This document shows positions 33,118-45,053 of a DNA stretch of 64,000 nucleotides, one piece after another. The translations under genes were made by a program, and so were the position numbers. This DNA comes from Bidens hawaiensis (lineage: Eukaryota; Streptophyta; Magnoliopsida; Asterales; Asteraceae): the NCBI GenBank assembly GCA_021521415.1, contig JAIQDT010001114.1, positions 434,001 to 498,000 of the forward strand, written 5' to 3'. Below the pieces are notes generated by a model. The model worked only from the letters and a program-made list of their open reading frames with translations. It was not told where the DNA came from and did not search any database. Numbering within the stretch: position 1 is the first letter of the stretch; each line of letters opens with the position of its first letter.

Positions 33118-34990
33118 TGTAAGGGAAAAATACATAGATTCATAAAACATTTAAAACATAACACTCAAACATAAGTCCTAAAATGATGCCAACCTTATTC
33201 TGGATAGTCCGTCATGCTCCCTTGCCACTCAATAACTGCGAACACATATATGTAATCAACCTGATGTGCATGCTAAAGGTCAGTTACGCTAAGTGAGGTC
33301 TCGTTTTAAATATCATAACGAAGATAGCTTATAATAACCATATCCTAATGCGTCACTGCATCATGTTGTAACATAACATTCGTAACCATAATATCATCAC
33401 AACATCATATAGCAAACATGTTCATCATATCATGCACCATACATATCTAAATAAGGTAAATGTGCACATACAATGCTCATAGGCATTCCCTATGGTTACT
33501 ACCAATAATGGCACGTGTAAGTCTCACAAACCTTACCTATGTTCACACATCCATTCCATCTGTCTCTTAAGACCATACATCGATCCCTGCCGCGCGGTGA
33601 CCATCGTCCATCGCCACCATCAACCCACATGTCCCATAGGACCAATTATAGATAATGTTAACATGTACAAAAATCACTAAATTTCCCTATGTTTACACTA
33701 TTATAACCTACATAACCATTTACAATATAAACACGTACAAGGGTCGCAGGTCTTCTTGACGTTTATATTGTACACCATACATACTCATACCGTAGCCATT
33801 AAATAATTTGCATACACATAGTTAATTTATTACGTTCATTTCATAAAACCATACCATCCGTTAACATCATACTTAATTATTCTTTATAACATAGCTTATA
33901 AGCCAAAACATTTATCTCAAATTATTCATTTCGTGAGTATTCACCTTATCTTAATAAACTGCTTACCTATAGGCACCACTTCCTAATCAAACTTTTCAAC
34001 AATTTGTAAAACTATCAATTTACATAGTTGGGAGAACTTAAAATAGTTGCTTACAGAAGTTGTCGCACACGTACTATAGAGATCACTAAATTTAAAGACT
34101 CGCCTACTCGAGTGTTCACATAACTAAGTTATCGTATACTTGAGTATATGCATTCCATAGTATTCACATGTCCAAGTCGCACCAATCAATGTAATCGCAT
34201 AACTAATGCGAGAGAACTAAGTTTTGCGTGAACTAAGTAGTACGAAAACTAACTTTATGCGAGAAATAATATCATGTGAGTACTGTACTTTGTGATAACT
34301 TATAATCTAAGCAATGAATAATTCATGCACGACTTAGAGCTTATGCGATAACTAATATACGCGGCAACTATCATATGATGCGAGAACTTACTCAACTGTG
34401 AAGAACCCTATATTCAAGCGCAGATGGCTTTCCCAAGCTTAGTGTTTGCCATACATTTGCTAGGTGTGATTACATGAATACTACATTTATAAAGAGTTCT
34501 ATCATTGATGGTATAACCATGAACTGTAAATCTAAAACTAACTATTTACGACTTGAGATTGAATTGCTATGTTAACATGCGTGTTACTAACATTAACGAT
34601 GCATGTGTTTCACCGATAAACACTAAAAATGGGAGAAAGGATGACATTTTTACATTCCTTTAGGTTGTTCGTTGTGGAGCCTTTTATCAAGCGTTATAGG
34701 CCAAGTCACCAACCAAAAATGGCGCCAAGCCACACCACCACCTAGTTATTGCCAGCACGATTACTATGGCAGGGCCATCATTCTTGGTGAGTGGGGTCCA
34801 CTTCAAACTCGCCAATCATGTTGAAATAGTGAAATACACACATTTATTTACTATTTATTACCTTTTCTTTCATTTTAAATATTAGTTAACCAAGTTAACC
34901 CACAAAGCTTAAATTAACGGGTGATAAGTTATTACCTCGGCGTCTACATGACAGTGACGTAACATGACAACTAACTCTTGCTAGTTAACA
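33118..34990 (-). repeat. LTR-like relic related to the solo LTR at 45-47 kb
   Basis: Plus-strand text begins TGTAAGGG and at 33270-33300 reads GGTCAGTTACGCTAAGTGAG, the reverse complement of the block at 47099-47122 of the solo LTR; the flanking 150 bp also align loosely. So this is a minus-oriented, diverged member of that LTR group. The right border near 34.9-35.0 kb is a guess. No coding sequence. Confidence 0.45.
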
Positions 34991-36475
34991 TACAACCTTT
35001 GGGAAATTGATGCTTAATCAATATGCTTTTGGCTATATAGTTGGTCAAACAGCCAAGGACTATTTTTCAAAGTGTCTTCATTCCCATAACCATTCATCCA
35101 AAATCCATATCTGGAATTGAAAAAAAGAAATTCAAATCTTCTTTGTTCATTTTATTCAAATTCAGGCTATTAGAATTAGATTCTTATCGAAATAATTTTT
35201 TTTTATTTAAATTCAGTTTTAAAAATTTAAAATTCAAACAAGCCTATTCAACCTAAAGCAGGGGCATAACTTAAAAGTATCTTTTTTTACAGTGTGTTCC
35301 CGAGTCTCATTTAATGAGAGAAGGGGAAGGAAAAGAGAGGAAAATATAAAAAATTTATGTTATAGAGATTTTTTAAGAAAAGTGAGGGGAGGGAAAAGAA
35401 GGGAAAATGATAGAATTGAATAATATGATGAATAGTTGAATACCCTAGATTTTAGAAGATTGCAAAAGAAAAGATAAAACTTGCACAACCAGGCAACCAG
35501 AAACTAAAAAACTTGGGGTGCAACATAATAATTATTTTGTACATTGGTTGCCCAATAAGCAGTCTTCCATTGCAGTCATTGATTGGCATCCCATCTTTAT
35601 TTATTATTATACAAATGCATTATTGATCAGATTCTTTATTACTCGTATGCCACACCCACTACTATCCTCCAATTTATGAAAAGATATTAAAAAAGTAGGC
35701 CACGTTTAGCTAGTTGTGGGTTGTGGTCCTTCTGTAGCCATATACCAATAGTATAATTTTAACTTTGTTTTTGTTGCATATATAACTGTTTGAATTTTCT
35801 TTTATAGTACAAGTGTTTTTGTTAAAGCTGCTAATTTATGATATGGATATATTAACATGATATGATATGACACATGTTTTAATAGGTTTAGGTTTAAGAT
35901 TAACATGTTTCGCGTCTTAAACATGTTAATTTGTTTCAGGCATGTTTAAATTCGTATCCTAAGAGATAAAATAGTTGTTAACATGTTAGTAACATGTGTA
36001 GATTTTTATTTTTAAAAAAATAAATATATATACACTCCTAAAGTCCTAAATCTAAAGTCATACCATTTCACTTGTCAAAACCCGATATTATATTTTTAAT
36101 GGTTGTTATGATTTTCTTCTATGGTTTTTTTGTTACAAGTATGTTATGAATTTGTGATTTTTTTTTTTAAAATATGTTATAGATTATATTAATTAAGACT
36201 TTATACTTGTTTTGAATATCTTTGTTTCATTACACATAAATTACTAAAAAGGTTCTTGTTTGGAAAAAATGACACGATTAGTTATCGTGTTGTGTTCGTG
36301 TTTAGTATCACATGTTATCGTGTCTTACCGTGTTGTGTCAGATATGTTATGACAACCCTAACTTTTGATTCCATTGTTTTTCTTTTATTTGTTTGTTTAG
36401 GCTTCTTGCCACTGGCATGGTCGCCCCAAAGGGTGTGTAAGTTGGACCGTTGGTTGAGGACCGTAATTTAGAGGG

Positions 36476-36546
<71 letters not shown>

Positions 36547-37259
36547 ATATTTATATATATAAATTAAAAAAGAACCCTATAAGATATAACTGAGTCTTGA
36601 TCATCTTATATTTATTGGGTCCAAGAACTTTTTATTAATCCATAATCTATTAATAAAATTTTAAGTTATTTGGCCCAACTTAAAAATAAAACGAAAAAGG
36701 AAAAGAAATAGCGGTCTATAATGGTGACGAGCCTTTTTAAAAAATAAATTATGATTATTTTAGTTATTTTTAAAAAAATTAAATCATGACTATTTTAGTT
36801 GTTATTAGAAAAATTAGCTTATATGTTTCGTTATTCGTTAGAGCCTACATGCCTTTTTGTATTAGTTCAACCAAGATACTTAAAGCCTTTGAGACGACTT
36901 CGGCCTTTGGTGAGAAGTTTCCCCCTTTTTAGTTTCTAATATATTGGTATTTTAAAAAAGTTTACAACTTTGTCCAGTTCCTTGAAGACCTCCCTTTTAA
37001 GTTTTAACATAAAGATCATAACATTATAAGCGTAAGCGGGTCATCAACCTAGAACCTCCAAGCTCGCCCTGGTGGGGCTAGAACGATGCCCCCGTGCTCA
37101 GGTAGTGAACGCGAGTATGCTTGCAGGTTTCAAAACTCCAAAGAAGGAAGTTAAACTTAGAACCAATGATTATAATTGCAATCGGACCAATGGAACCCAT
37201 ATGTTTTAACGAATACATTAATATTTTGTCTTCCCTTACATGTGTTCACTAATAAATTA
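34991..37259. other. Intergenic with (AT)n microsatellite
   Basis: No gene seen. A long AT microsatellite runs from about 36480 to 36560. GTGTTGTGTTCGTGTTT-like text at 36285-36345 is a common simple motif without clear borders. Confidence 0.5.
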
Positions 37260-37430
37260 GGGGTGTTCGAGACTCCTTATTTTTACCTCTTTATTACTTA
37301 TTCATAAGTCATAAGTCACAAGCTTGTAACTTATGAAAATTTTTCACTCACACATTAAGCAATCTCAAACATTTTTTTAACTTTTTCAATAACTTGTAAA
37401 GAGGGAAAAATAAGGAATCCTAAACACCCC
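37260..37430. mobile_element. MITE of GGGGTGTT family, copy 1
   Basis: 171 bp with about 28-bp inverted ends: GGGGTGTTCGAGACTCC left, GGAATCCTAAACACCCC right, followed inward by TTATTTTTACC / GGGAAAAATAA. Same family as 41207-41363. TTA lies left; TTTA lies right. Confidence 0.75.
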
Positions 37431-38241
37431 TTTATTGTATATAGTTTACTTGGGTTGAGTTATTCTACAAAGGCTAACAAAAATGAGAAGTGTGAGAAAC
37501 CATAATTAATTGACATGTGTCAAGTATGGACCAAAGTAAAAAGGGTATAAAAGTAATAGTTCACATTTTCTTTCTTCACATGCATGTCACATGCTAATTC
37601 CCTCATCATTTTTAAACTTTTATAACTTTTTCATATTATATATATATTTTTAAATAAATTCACCATAATAACAAACATTTTTTATCTTTAATATGAGTAT
37701 AATTTTGTTATATATAAAAAATAAAAATTTACGTCATTGTGTCTTTTTCGCTTACCATTGTGTCTTTTTTCGTCATTGTGTCTTTCTGCTTGTCAATGTG
37801 TTTTTTCGCCATTATGTCTTTCAACTGATCATTGTGTTTTTTAAATACTAATAACACCGTTGGTAATAATATGTAAATATAATGAAAAATACCAACAAAT
37901 TATCTAATACATAAAACACAATGATAAATACATATTACACAATAACCTGAAACGTAAAACACAATAATGTATACATATAACACAATAGCCTGAAACGTAC
38001 GACACAATGGTAAATACATATAACACAATGATCTGAAACGCAAAACACAACGGAATCTACGTATTACACAATGACTTGAACGTAATACACAATGAACATA
38101 AAACTATTTTTCTCAACTTAAGTGAATGTTGAGCACAAGGACTAAAACACAAGGATAAGTAGAAAGACAAATGTTGAGCATAAAGGCACAATGACGAACA
38201 AAAATACACAATGATGTAATTTTTTTTAATTTTTATCTTTA
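37431..38241. repeat. Left outer arm of inverted complex, with ACACAATG repeats
   Basis: Two parts. From 37560 to 37705 the text is an imperfect reverse complement of about 39975-40125 (shared ACATG...ATTCCC.CATCATTTT, TTTTTCAT, ATAATAACAA). From 37735 to 38220 there is an array of CATTGTGT / ACACAATG motifs at irregular 20-35-bp spacing that switches orientation near 37880. Confidence 0.6.
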
Positions 38242-38366
38242 GAAAATTATCATTTGCCTCCCTGGAATATCGACGCGAGACCCTTCGACCACTGGAAACT
38301 ATTTTGCGCATGTTGTGCCATTGTATATCTCAAGCGGGCTTTTTTTGCTCCCTTCCGTCAGTTGAC
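38242..38366 (+). repeat. Left terminal inverted repeat of the TCP-carrying element
   Basis: Pairs with 39828-39696. Conserved blocks: TTTGCCTCCCTGGAA, GACC.CTGGAAACTATTTTGCG, GGGCTTTTTTTGCTCC. Confidence 0.8.
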
Positions 38367-38440
38367 CCTCGTTGACTAACCAAAAAAGGATGAAATAACC
38401 ATTTTACCCCTAATTCGATAATTAATTCTAAAACTTATCT

Positions 38441-38525
38441 TTCAAAATCGTGTAGATGATGGGGTTCGAACCCCCGACCTTTGGTTTAACAACAAACAAA
38501 ACCTACCATTTGAACTGATCTGATG
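38441..38525 (-). other. tRNA-like GGTTCGAACCCC segment, possible SINE head
   Basis: Minus strand has GGGGGTTCGAACCCC, a match to the pol III B box, preceded by TCAGTTCAAATGGTAGG that could be an A box. No A-rich tail or duplication was found, and no cloverleaf folds. Confidence 0.25.
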
Positions 38526-38783
38526 TTTGTTATACCTATACAATATGAAGTATATATTCATCACTTCTAAAGGCTTCCTCATCATCATCATCATCTCCCT
38601 ATCTTCATCATCTCCATATACCGAAGTATACAACACCAAACTCCAATTACAAACACAGTTTCATTCTTCCATGCATACTATTACAATATTACACAATTCA
38701 ACACTTTAAAACACACAATTCTCGCATCCTAAGACAACTCTAATTCCAACCCAGGAAGATGATGTTGATGTTGCTGATAATTA

Positions 38784-39371
38784 TTATGATACCCGAGGTA
38801 CTTCAAACCCTTGAAACCCTAACAAGTTCGAACCAATTACCGACCAATTATTATGTACCCCAACTGAGATCGGAGCTCCGGCGGGTATGTCACCGGCGGC
38901 TGCCATGGCAGACACTGGAACGGTGCCAGAGCCAGTGGCGGCGATGATTGAGGGTTCGGCGTAGTGAAAGAGCCAATGGATGGTTACGCTGTCGGATTTG
39001 TGGCCTAATTCTTTGGTTAGTTGGAAGACTCTGGCGGCGCAGGGTGCCAGCATGCAGACACGGCGGCCGCGGCCGTCGAATTTAGTGTGGCGGTCTTTGG
39101 TTGATGTGCGTTTGACTGGGAGTTTGTGGTGGTGGTTGGTGGTGAGTGGTTGGGGTTCAGAGAGTATGAGTTGGAGGTGTTTGGTGGTGGTGGTTTTATC
39201 GGTGGACATGATGGTGGTGGAGTTAGGTTTTAAGAGTGATGAACCACGGTGGTGGTGAAGTTCGAACAAGATATAATTTATTTGATCTGAAACCCTAACT
39301 AGATCAAAGTAACAAGGAAGTAAGTAATGAGGACAAGTGGCAGTTGGATTTGTGATGGAATCCCGTGACAA
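38784..39371 (-). CDS. Class I TCP-domain protein, captured copy
   Basis: 195 codons in one open frame; Met55 (39209) is a more likely start than Met1 because family N-termini are short and polar. The TCP domain is at residues about 86-145: [18 protein letters not shown] (basic part), then [17 protein letters not shown] (helix), then [19 protein letters not shown], which marks class I (PCF) TCPs. After it comes an Ala/Pro-rich tail ending VPRVS. Unusual residues: RRVCMLAP, where class I TCPs normally have Arg and Pro, and FHYAEP instead of the common QQAEP or EHAEP. These changes lie in the DNA-binding part and helix I. TCPs are nuclear regulators of cell growth. Here it lies between inverted arms; whether it is expressed is unknown. 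Confidence 0.8.
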   Translation of the reverse strand: MSRDSITNPTATCPHYLLPCYFDLVRVSDQINYILFELHHHRGSSLLKPNSTTIMSTDKTTTTKHLQLILSEPQPLTTNHHHKLPVKRTSTKDRHTKFDGRGRRVCMLAPCAARVFQLTKELGHKSDSVTIHWLFHYAEPSIIAATGSGTVPVSAMAAAGDIPAGAPISVGVHNNWSVIGSNLLGFQGFEVPRVS

Positions 39372-39494
39372 GAGAAATGAAGGGATTCAAAATTAAAATT
39401 TGTTGTTTAAAGGAATCTGGAATTATTATTATGGAGTCCCTAAACCCAGCTACCAGTGTTTCTTTATGATCGAGTGGGTCGGTTTCTATCTATG

Positions 39495-39598
39495 CGATGA
39501 TGATGAGTGATTGAGAAGATGATGATGATGATGATTATGATGAACTGAGAAGATGATGATGTTGAGTGGTTGAGAAGATGATGATGATGATGATGATG
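39495..39598. repeat. GATGAT-rich minisatellite
   Basis: About three units of (GATGAT)n followed by AACTGAGAA or GAGTGGTTGAGAA between the TCP ORF and the right arm. Confidence 0.7.
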
Positions 39599-39695
39599 AA
39601 CTGCTCTATTATTGTCATTGTTCTTCTTCTTCTTATTGTTGTTGTTGTTGTGTACAATGATAACTTTACCCCTCACCATAAGCAGTCAACGGTAT

Positions 39696-39828
39696 GTTGA
39701 CTAACGGAAGGAGCAAAAAAAGCCCGCCCGAGATATATAAGGGCACAATCAACGCAAAATAGTTTTCAGTGGTCAAAGGGTCTCGCGAGTCGCGGCAATA
39801 TTTTCCAGGGAGGCAAACGATAATTTTC
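39696..39828 (-). repeat. Right terminal inverted repeat of the TCP-carrying element
   Basis: Reverse complement of 38242-38366 with roughly 80-85 per cent match by eye and two small indels. Confidence 0.8.
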
Positions 39829-40150
39829 TCTTTTATTTTTAATATGAGTACCAATTGAAAAACACAATGACCAAAACCTATAACACAATGCATAGAAAAA
39901 CTCAATTAAAAACACAATGGATAACCAAATAACACAATATAAAAAAACCCACTAGCTTTTTTTTATTTTTATTATAACAATATGATATTCATATTAAATA
40001 TAAAAAAACGCTTGTTATTATGATAAAATAATTTCTAAAAAAATGTCGTATGAAAAAGATATAGACGTTTTAAAATGATGGGGGAATTGACATGTGTCTT
40101 GCATGTGGAGAGATAAAGTCATCATAAGTAAGTTATTACATTCATGTCTC
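39829..40150. repeat. Right outer arm of inverted complex
   Basis: ACACAATG repeats at 39859-39940 and then the inverted partner of 37560-37705. Contains GAATTGACATGTGTC at 40085; a similar AATTGACATGTGTC is at 37508 in the same direction. Confidence 0.55.
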
Positions 40151-40604
40151 TTTCATCAATTTTTATTTTTAAATTAATTTCCTCCATCCAAATTTAAGTT
40201 CAATGGATAAAATTCTTTCTCATCATTCTTATTTTTGTTGTACTTTATATTTTAACTTTACCCAGTTTCAGTTTACTTAATCATTTAAATTATAAGAATT
40301 AAGAAGTTTAACTAAAGGATGGCTAACATGTATATTAAAAAGCGACATAATGAGATAACATTTGTTTGTTTTACCGTGGTTCTATGGTCGGTGTTTGTGT
40401 ATAGTTTAAGTAGTTAAACGACACATAACTACATAAATATACAACTGTGATTATAATTTTATATGAATCTAGAACCGAGTGGATTTTCTCACAATAATGA
40501 GTTTCTTCTTTGATTGTGTCAGATTTAGACCTAAAACATCACAATCAACATAGACGTTTGACATGTCTTTGAAAACTTACTAGAGTATTGAAAATAGTTT
40601 CAAC
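40151..40604. other. Intergenic, nothing recognised
   Basis: AT-rich; no ORF, terminal repeat or array seen. Confidence 0.45.
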
Positions 40605-41075
40605 TAGATTTTCACCTGGCGCGTTGCACCGAGACAATTAGAAAAAACCTCAACGTTGAAACCTGGGTGTTGGTAAAACCTGAACGTTACGTCGGTGAGT
40701 TGATGGGAATTCAGTTAGTATCATTTACTTTCTTTACGATATAGACATCATTGGTTAAACCTTAGCGTCCAAAAAATATATTTTCACCAAATTAACATAT
40801 AAAAAAGGATTCATTAAAACGAAGTTTGTTTGGTCAGTATACCCGGACGGTGGTAAAACCCAAGCGTTGTCAGTCCGGGCATTGAGGCGGTAACTGGACA
40901 CGAATTCGGTCGGTTTTGACTATGTATGTTACTGTACCAGAGCTAAGAAAGGGAAAAAAATATAAAAGTTGAGTGAACCAGTGTGATAGTGTCGATCGGT
41001 AAACTCGAACGTTGGTAAAACTAAACGTATAATTGTTAGAAAAAATATCTAGAACCATCATTGAGGTGAGTTGCT
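40605..41075. repeat. Dispersed repeat, copy 2 (GGCGCGTTGCA-type)
   Basis: Begins TTCACCTGGCGCGTTGC. Shares GACGGTGGTAAAACCCAAGC, GGTCGGTTTT and TGTACCAGAGCTAA with 31690-32240, including the tandem internal units. Confidence 0.6.
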
Positions 41076-41206
41076 TTTTGAATGCCAAACTACCTTTAAA
41101 TGTTATTATAATTTATCTTGAACTAATTACTAATTTCTCATTATGATACAATAAAATATTAACATCTCGTGTTGAATAGTAATAACCAATAACCATTTAA
41201 ACTATG

Positions 41207-41363
41207 GGGGTGTTAGGGATTGCTTATTTTTACCAACTTATAACTTATTAACTTTTTGAAAAGTAATAAGGTGTTTAGGATTGCTTTTGATGAAAACAAT
41301 GTTGTAACTTAGTAACTTAATGAAAAGTTATAAGGAGGTAAAATAAGGAATCCCAAACACCCC
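41207..41363. mobile_element. MITE of GGGGTGTT family, copy 2
   Basis: 157 bp: GGGGTGTTAGGGATTGC at left, GGAATCCCAAACACCCC at right, with TTATTTTTACC / GGTAAAATAA just inside. TATG lies on both sides if the right end is placed one base out. Confidence 0.75.
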
Positions 41364-41773
41364 TTATGTTTCGGTGCATGTGTTTTAGATGAAAATTTAA
41401 ATTGTCATATAACCAAAAAAATGTAAAAATAAAAGGCGGGGGATACAAAACGAGTTGTTCATAATTGTAACGTGACCTAATGTTCATAAGGGAACATCGT
41501 GATAGTAAATGAGGTACCTTTTAACTAAATAGCGTCGGTTTAACTATCATGGAGTGCATGTATGGTAATTTTACAAGAAGAGTAAAGTGTATACATCTTT
41601 AAATATTATTAAAGCAATACAATGTGGACACATGGCCTTCTTCTAGGCTGTTCACGTGTGCAATCTAGTCATCATGTTCCATTCTCATGTGCTCTAATAT
41701 TCTGTCATGTGTTATGTTGACCAAACACCAAAAAAACTTATTTAAACCTTAATATTTTCCACCAAAATCATTT

Positions 41774-41776
<3 letters not shown>

Positions 41777-41810
<34 letters not shown>
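41777..41810. repeat. (TC)n microsatellite
   Basis: Uninterrupted run of 17 TC units, followed directly by the first unit of the duplicated block. Confidence 0.95.
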
Positions 41811-41812
<2 letters not shown>

Positions 41813-42250
41813 CTTACTAACTCCACCATCCAACATCTTCTATATTCCGGTAATGTAGATCAGGATTAATCGTTTTCCGGTAAGGTTATATATTATACTC
41901 TAATGGCCAACAATGTTATTTGATTTTCCGGCAAGGTAATATCTTTTTCCGGTAAGGTTTTCCGATATGGTTTATATTTATTTTAATTGTTATATGATTT
42001 TGTAATAATCTCTTTAGGTTGTATATCAAAATCCAATATTGAATTGATATTTTGAAGTTATTACGGTTTTCCGGTAAGATTTTTGTTTTCCATTTTTGTT
42101 TGTATTTAATCTCTATCTCTCTCTCCCTATCTCTCTTGGCTTACTAACTCCACCATTCACCATCTTCTATATTCCGGTAATGTAGATCGAGATTAATCGT
42201 TTTTCGGTAAGGTTAAATATTATACTCTAATGGGCAACAATGTTATATGA
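41811..42250. repeat. Tandem duplication with GGCTTACTAACTCC start
   Basis: About 95 bp beginning GGCTTACTAACTCCACC, with TATATTCCGGTAATGTAGATC and AATCG.TTTTCGGTAAGG, occurs at 41811 and again at 42138. Both copies follow a TC-rich run. The motif TTTTCCGG(T/C)AAGG recurs at least six times between 41868 and 42430. Confidence 0.75.
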
Positions 42251-45053
42251 TTTTCCTGCAAGGTTATATCTTTTTCCGGCAACATCATATTTTATTCCGG
42301 TTATTGTAGATCTAACCTTTTTATCTTTGTTTTCATTGTTAACTGATTTTTTTAAAATCAGTTTAGGTTCTAAATCAAAAACGGCGATGAAGCTAATATT
42401 TCTACGTTTTTACGTTTTTCCGGTAAGTTTTTCCGTTCGTGTGTTATACCTATAACAATGGTTGTTTTATATTTATTTGAAGTTTTATATTTTTCCTGTT
42501 TTTTCTTTCACATGTTGTTCTTCTAGGTTCTAAATAAAAAGTTTCATCCATAGACATTGTCATTATTCTTTTTCCGATAACGCCAATAATAAATTGTAAA
42601 TCAGTGGTTTAACATTCCATAACATGTAGCATTACCGCGACTAATTTTTTTTATTTCTAAAACGATTACAATTTCGAATTTTAAATTCCAAATTTAAGTT
42701 AAAGTTGAAATTTGTAAATGGTTGGTCAATATTCCATAACCTCTAAACTTACCATCATTACAATTTATTATTTTCTAAAACTATTTGACTTAAAAAGTTT
42801 AAATTTCCAAATTTCAATTAAAGTTGATTTTTTTATTTAATTGTTGGTCAAACGTTTAAGTTGGTCAAACATTTTTAAATTGTCTGGACAAACATTAAAG
42901 TTGATTTTAACTTTAAGTTGAACTTTTTAAATTGCTGATTAAACAAACATTCATAATTTCTAAAATTACCATCACTAAAATTTATTATTTCTAAAACGAT
43001 GTAATTTAAAATTTATAAATTTCCAAATTTAAATTAAAGTTGAATTTTATGAATTACTGGGTAAATATTTTATAACATGTAACATTACCACGATTAATAT
43101 TTATTATTTTTAAAACGAATATTAATATTTAATTTTCTCATTTCAGGTTATGTTCCCAACTTGACATAGCTAATTTCATGGGTTGAAGATTTGTTGATAA
43201 GATATCTTATTTTTTGTTTAATATTGATGTATATTTTTGTTATTATTCATGTATTTATGTATTTTTCACAATTCATGTAATTTATTTGATTTTTATATAA
43301 TCAATCATATATAATTGTTGGTTTTGTCCATTTAATATATTTTAATCAGGACCGATGTATTAAAGAAAAATTTTATTTTTGTATCTTCTATTCATCTATT
43401 TATTAATGATAATCTCTATAATTTATAATAATTATTATAATATTAGTAATTTTGTTATTATTAATTCATTACATTTTCTAATTAGTTGTTACATCTTATT
43501 TTGACAGAAATAATAACATTTACACCTTACCATTTTTAGATTTCAATATATTTGACTTAAAACATTATTATCTTATTATATTGTAAGATACATTATATTT
43601 TCTATATATAACCAATTACGTTATATATGGAAAACCCAATAAATAAGTTATAAAGTTTTCATGATTTTAATTACAAGATATTTAAAGTTCTTTTAAATTT
43701 GGAAATTGACCAATATTTCAACAAATTTTTAAAAGTTTTAATACTCTCCATAATTTTAAACCAATTTCAAAATCTTTCCATAATTTTTTTAGGTTTTCAA
43801 AGTAACCGATTTGATTTTCATATTTATAGTTATTTCTAAATTAATTAGTCATATTAGTAAAATTAGAACATATTTGATTTTAATTTTTGTGATTTGTCAT
43901 TAACTAGAATAAGTTATCATTTTAATATTCAAAAAACTGACTGTCAAACTAAAAATACTTACCATAATTGTAATGTAATCTTACTTTAAATTATGTGAAT
44001 ATTAAGTATTAACTAATACTAAAATAATTACAGCGTTATATTAGAACACAATATTTAAATTGACATAATTTCTAATAATCAATACTTAATATATCATAAA
44101 TTAAATAACCGTTTTATCATCATTTATAAATATTATTCGGCACATATGATTTAGTGAATATTATTAAAAATGACAACTTTTCATAAAATATTAATGTTAC
44201 TTTATATTTCAAAAATTAAATTAATCACATATTAATTTCTTATTGTTATTATTTATAGTAGATTCAATTGATTATGAGATTCCACATCCGAAACATAAGT
44301 TTCTTTTTATATTCACCGTTTTAAATTTGGTTATGTATGTTTCAATTTTTTTTTGAATTTGTGTTCACAAAATATTAATGTCACTAAATTTCTCAATAAT
44401 ACATAATAAACACGTATTATATGTTTTATCCATTTGAACTAAAAAGTTTTTTAAACACAATATAAATCTTCTAATTATAAAATCCAAACAATTTGATAGT
44501 CTAAGTCTTCATAATGTTTTCAAAGAATATTAAAAACATTTGATAATTTATTTCCTATACGTTTATATTTTGTTTTCATTGGTTTTGCATCATATTTTTT
44601 CACCTTTAATTATTTTCAAAGTCAACATAAAATTTGTTAATCTTTCCAAAGTTATTTGAAAATTCATTTATTGTAAAATGTTTTCAAGTTTTCCAATTTT
44701 AACAAAATATTAATGTCAGTGATTTAAAAGTTTGTTGCAAAATTGGTCAAAAATAAAAAAAAATTTCATAATTTTTTAAAGTTGACTAATTCCAATTTTT
44801 TAATATTTTGTAACTATTTTGAAAATATTTCAAAACAGGTTGTTTTAGAAAAGTATCAAATTTGTTAGGTATAAAATGACGGCCAAAAAAGGTTTTTATT
44901 GATATATCTTTTTGGCTTAATGGTTTAAGTTAAAGATATTTTATGTTGTCATTTTACTTTGTTTGTTGTTGTATGTTATTTTGTTTTAATAAAAACAAAA
45001 ATTTAATAAAAACAACTTTATTAATGTTCAAATGTTACTCATTATTAATTATG
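42251..45053. other. AT-rich stretch, no gene
   Basis: Very AT-rich. Loose repetition of AACATTACCA.CA.TAATTTATTATTTCTAAAACGA-type text in 42620-43130. No ORF longer than about 70 codons makes sense. Confidence 0.55.

Larger units (their letters stand above)
38242..39828. mobile_element. Mutator-like element carrying a TCP gene (candidate Pack-MULE)
   Basis: About 1.59 kb between inverted arms 38242-38366 and 39696-39828. The arms are imperfect but clearly related over their whole length (GAAAATTATC.TTTGCCTCCC at the outer ends, GGCTTTTTTTGCTCC near the inner ends). Long terminal inverted repeats of this kind are typical of Mutator-like elements. No transposase lies inside; the interior is a plant TCP transcription factor sequence. 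A 9-bp target duplication could not be recognised, so the exact outer ends are uncertain. Confidence 0.7.

Noticed and set aside
38455..38480. Possible tRNA gene at GGGGTTCGAACCCCC
   Set aside because: Only the B-box/T-loop text is present; no acceptor stem, anticodon arm or A box at the right distance. Kept only as a weak SINE-like segment.
39464..39679. His/Asn-rich 71-codon ORF
   Set aside because: Translation of the GATGAT minisatellite.
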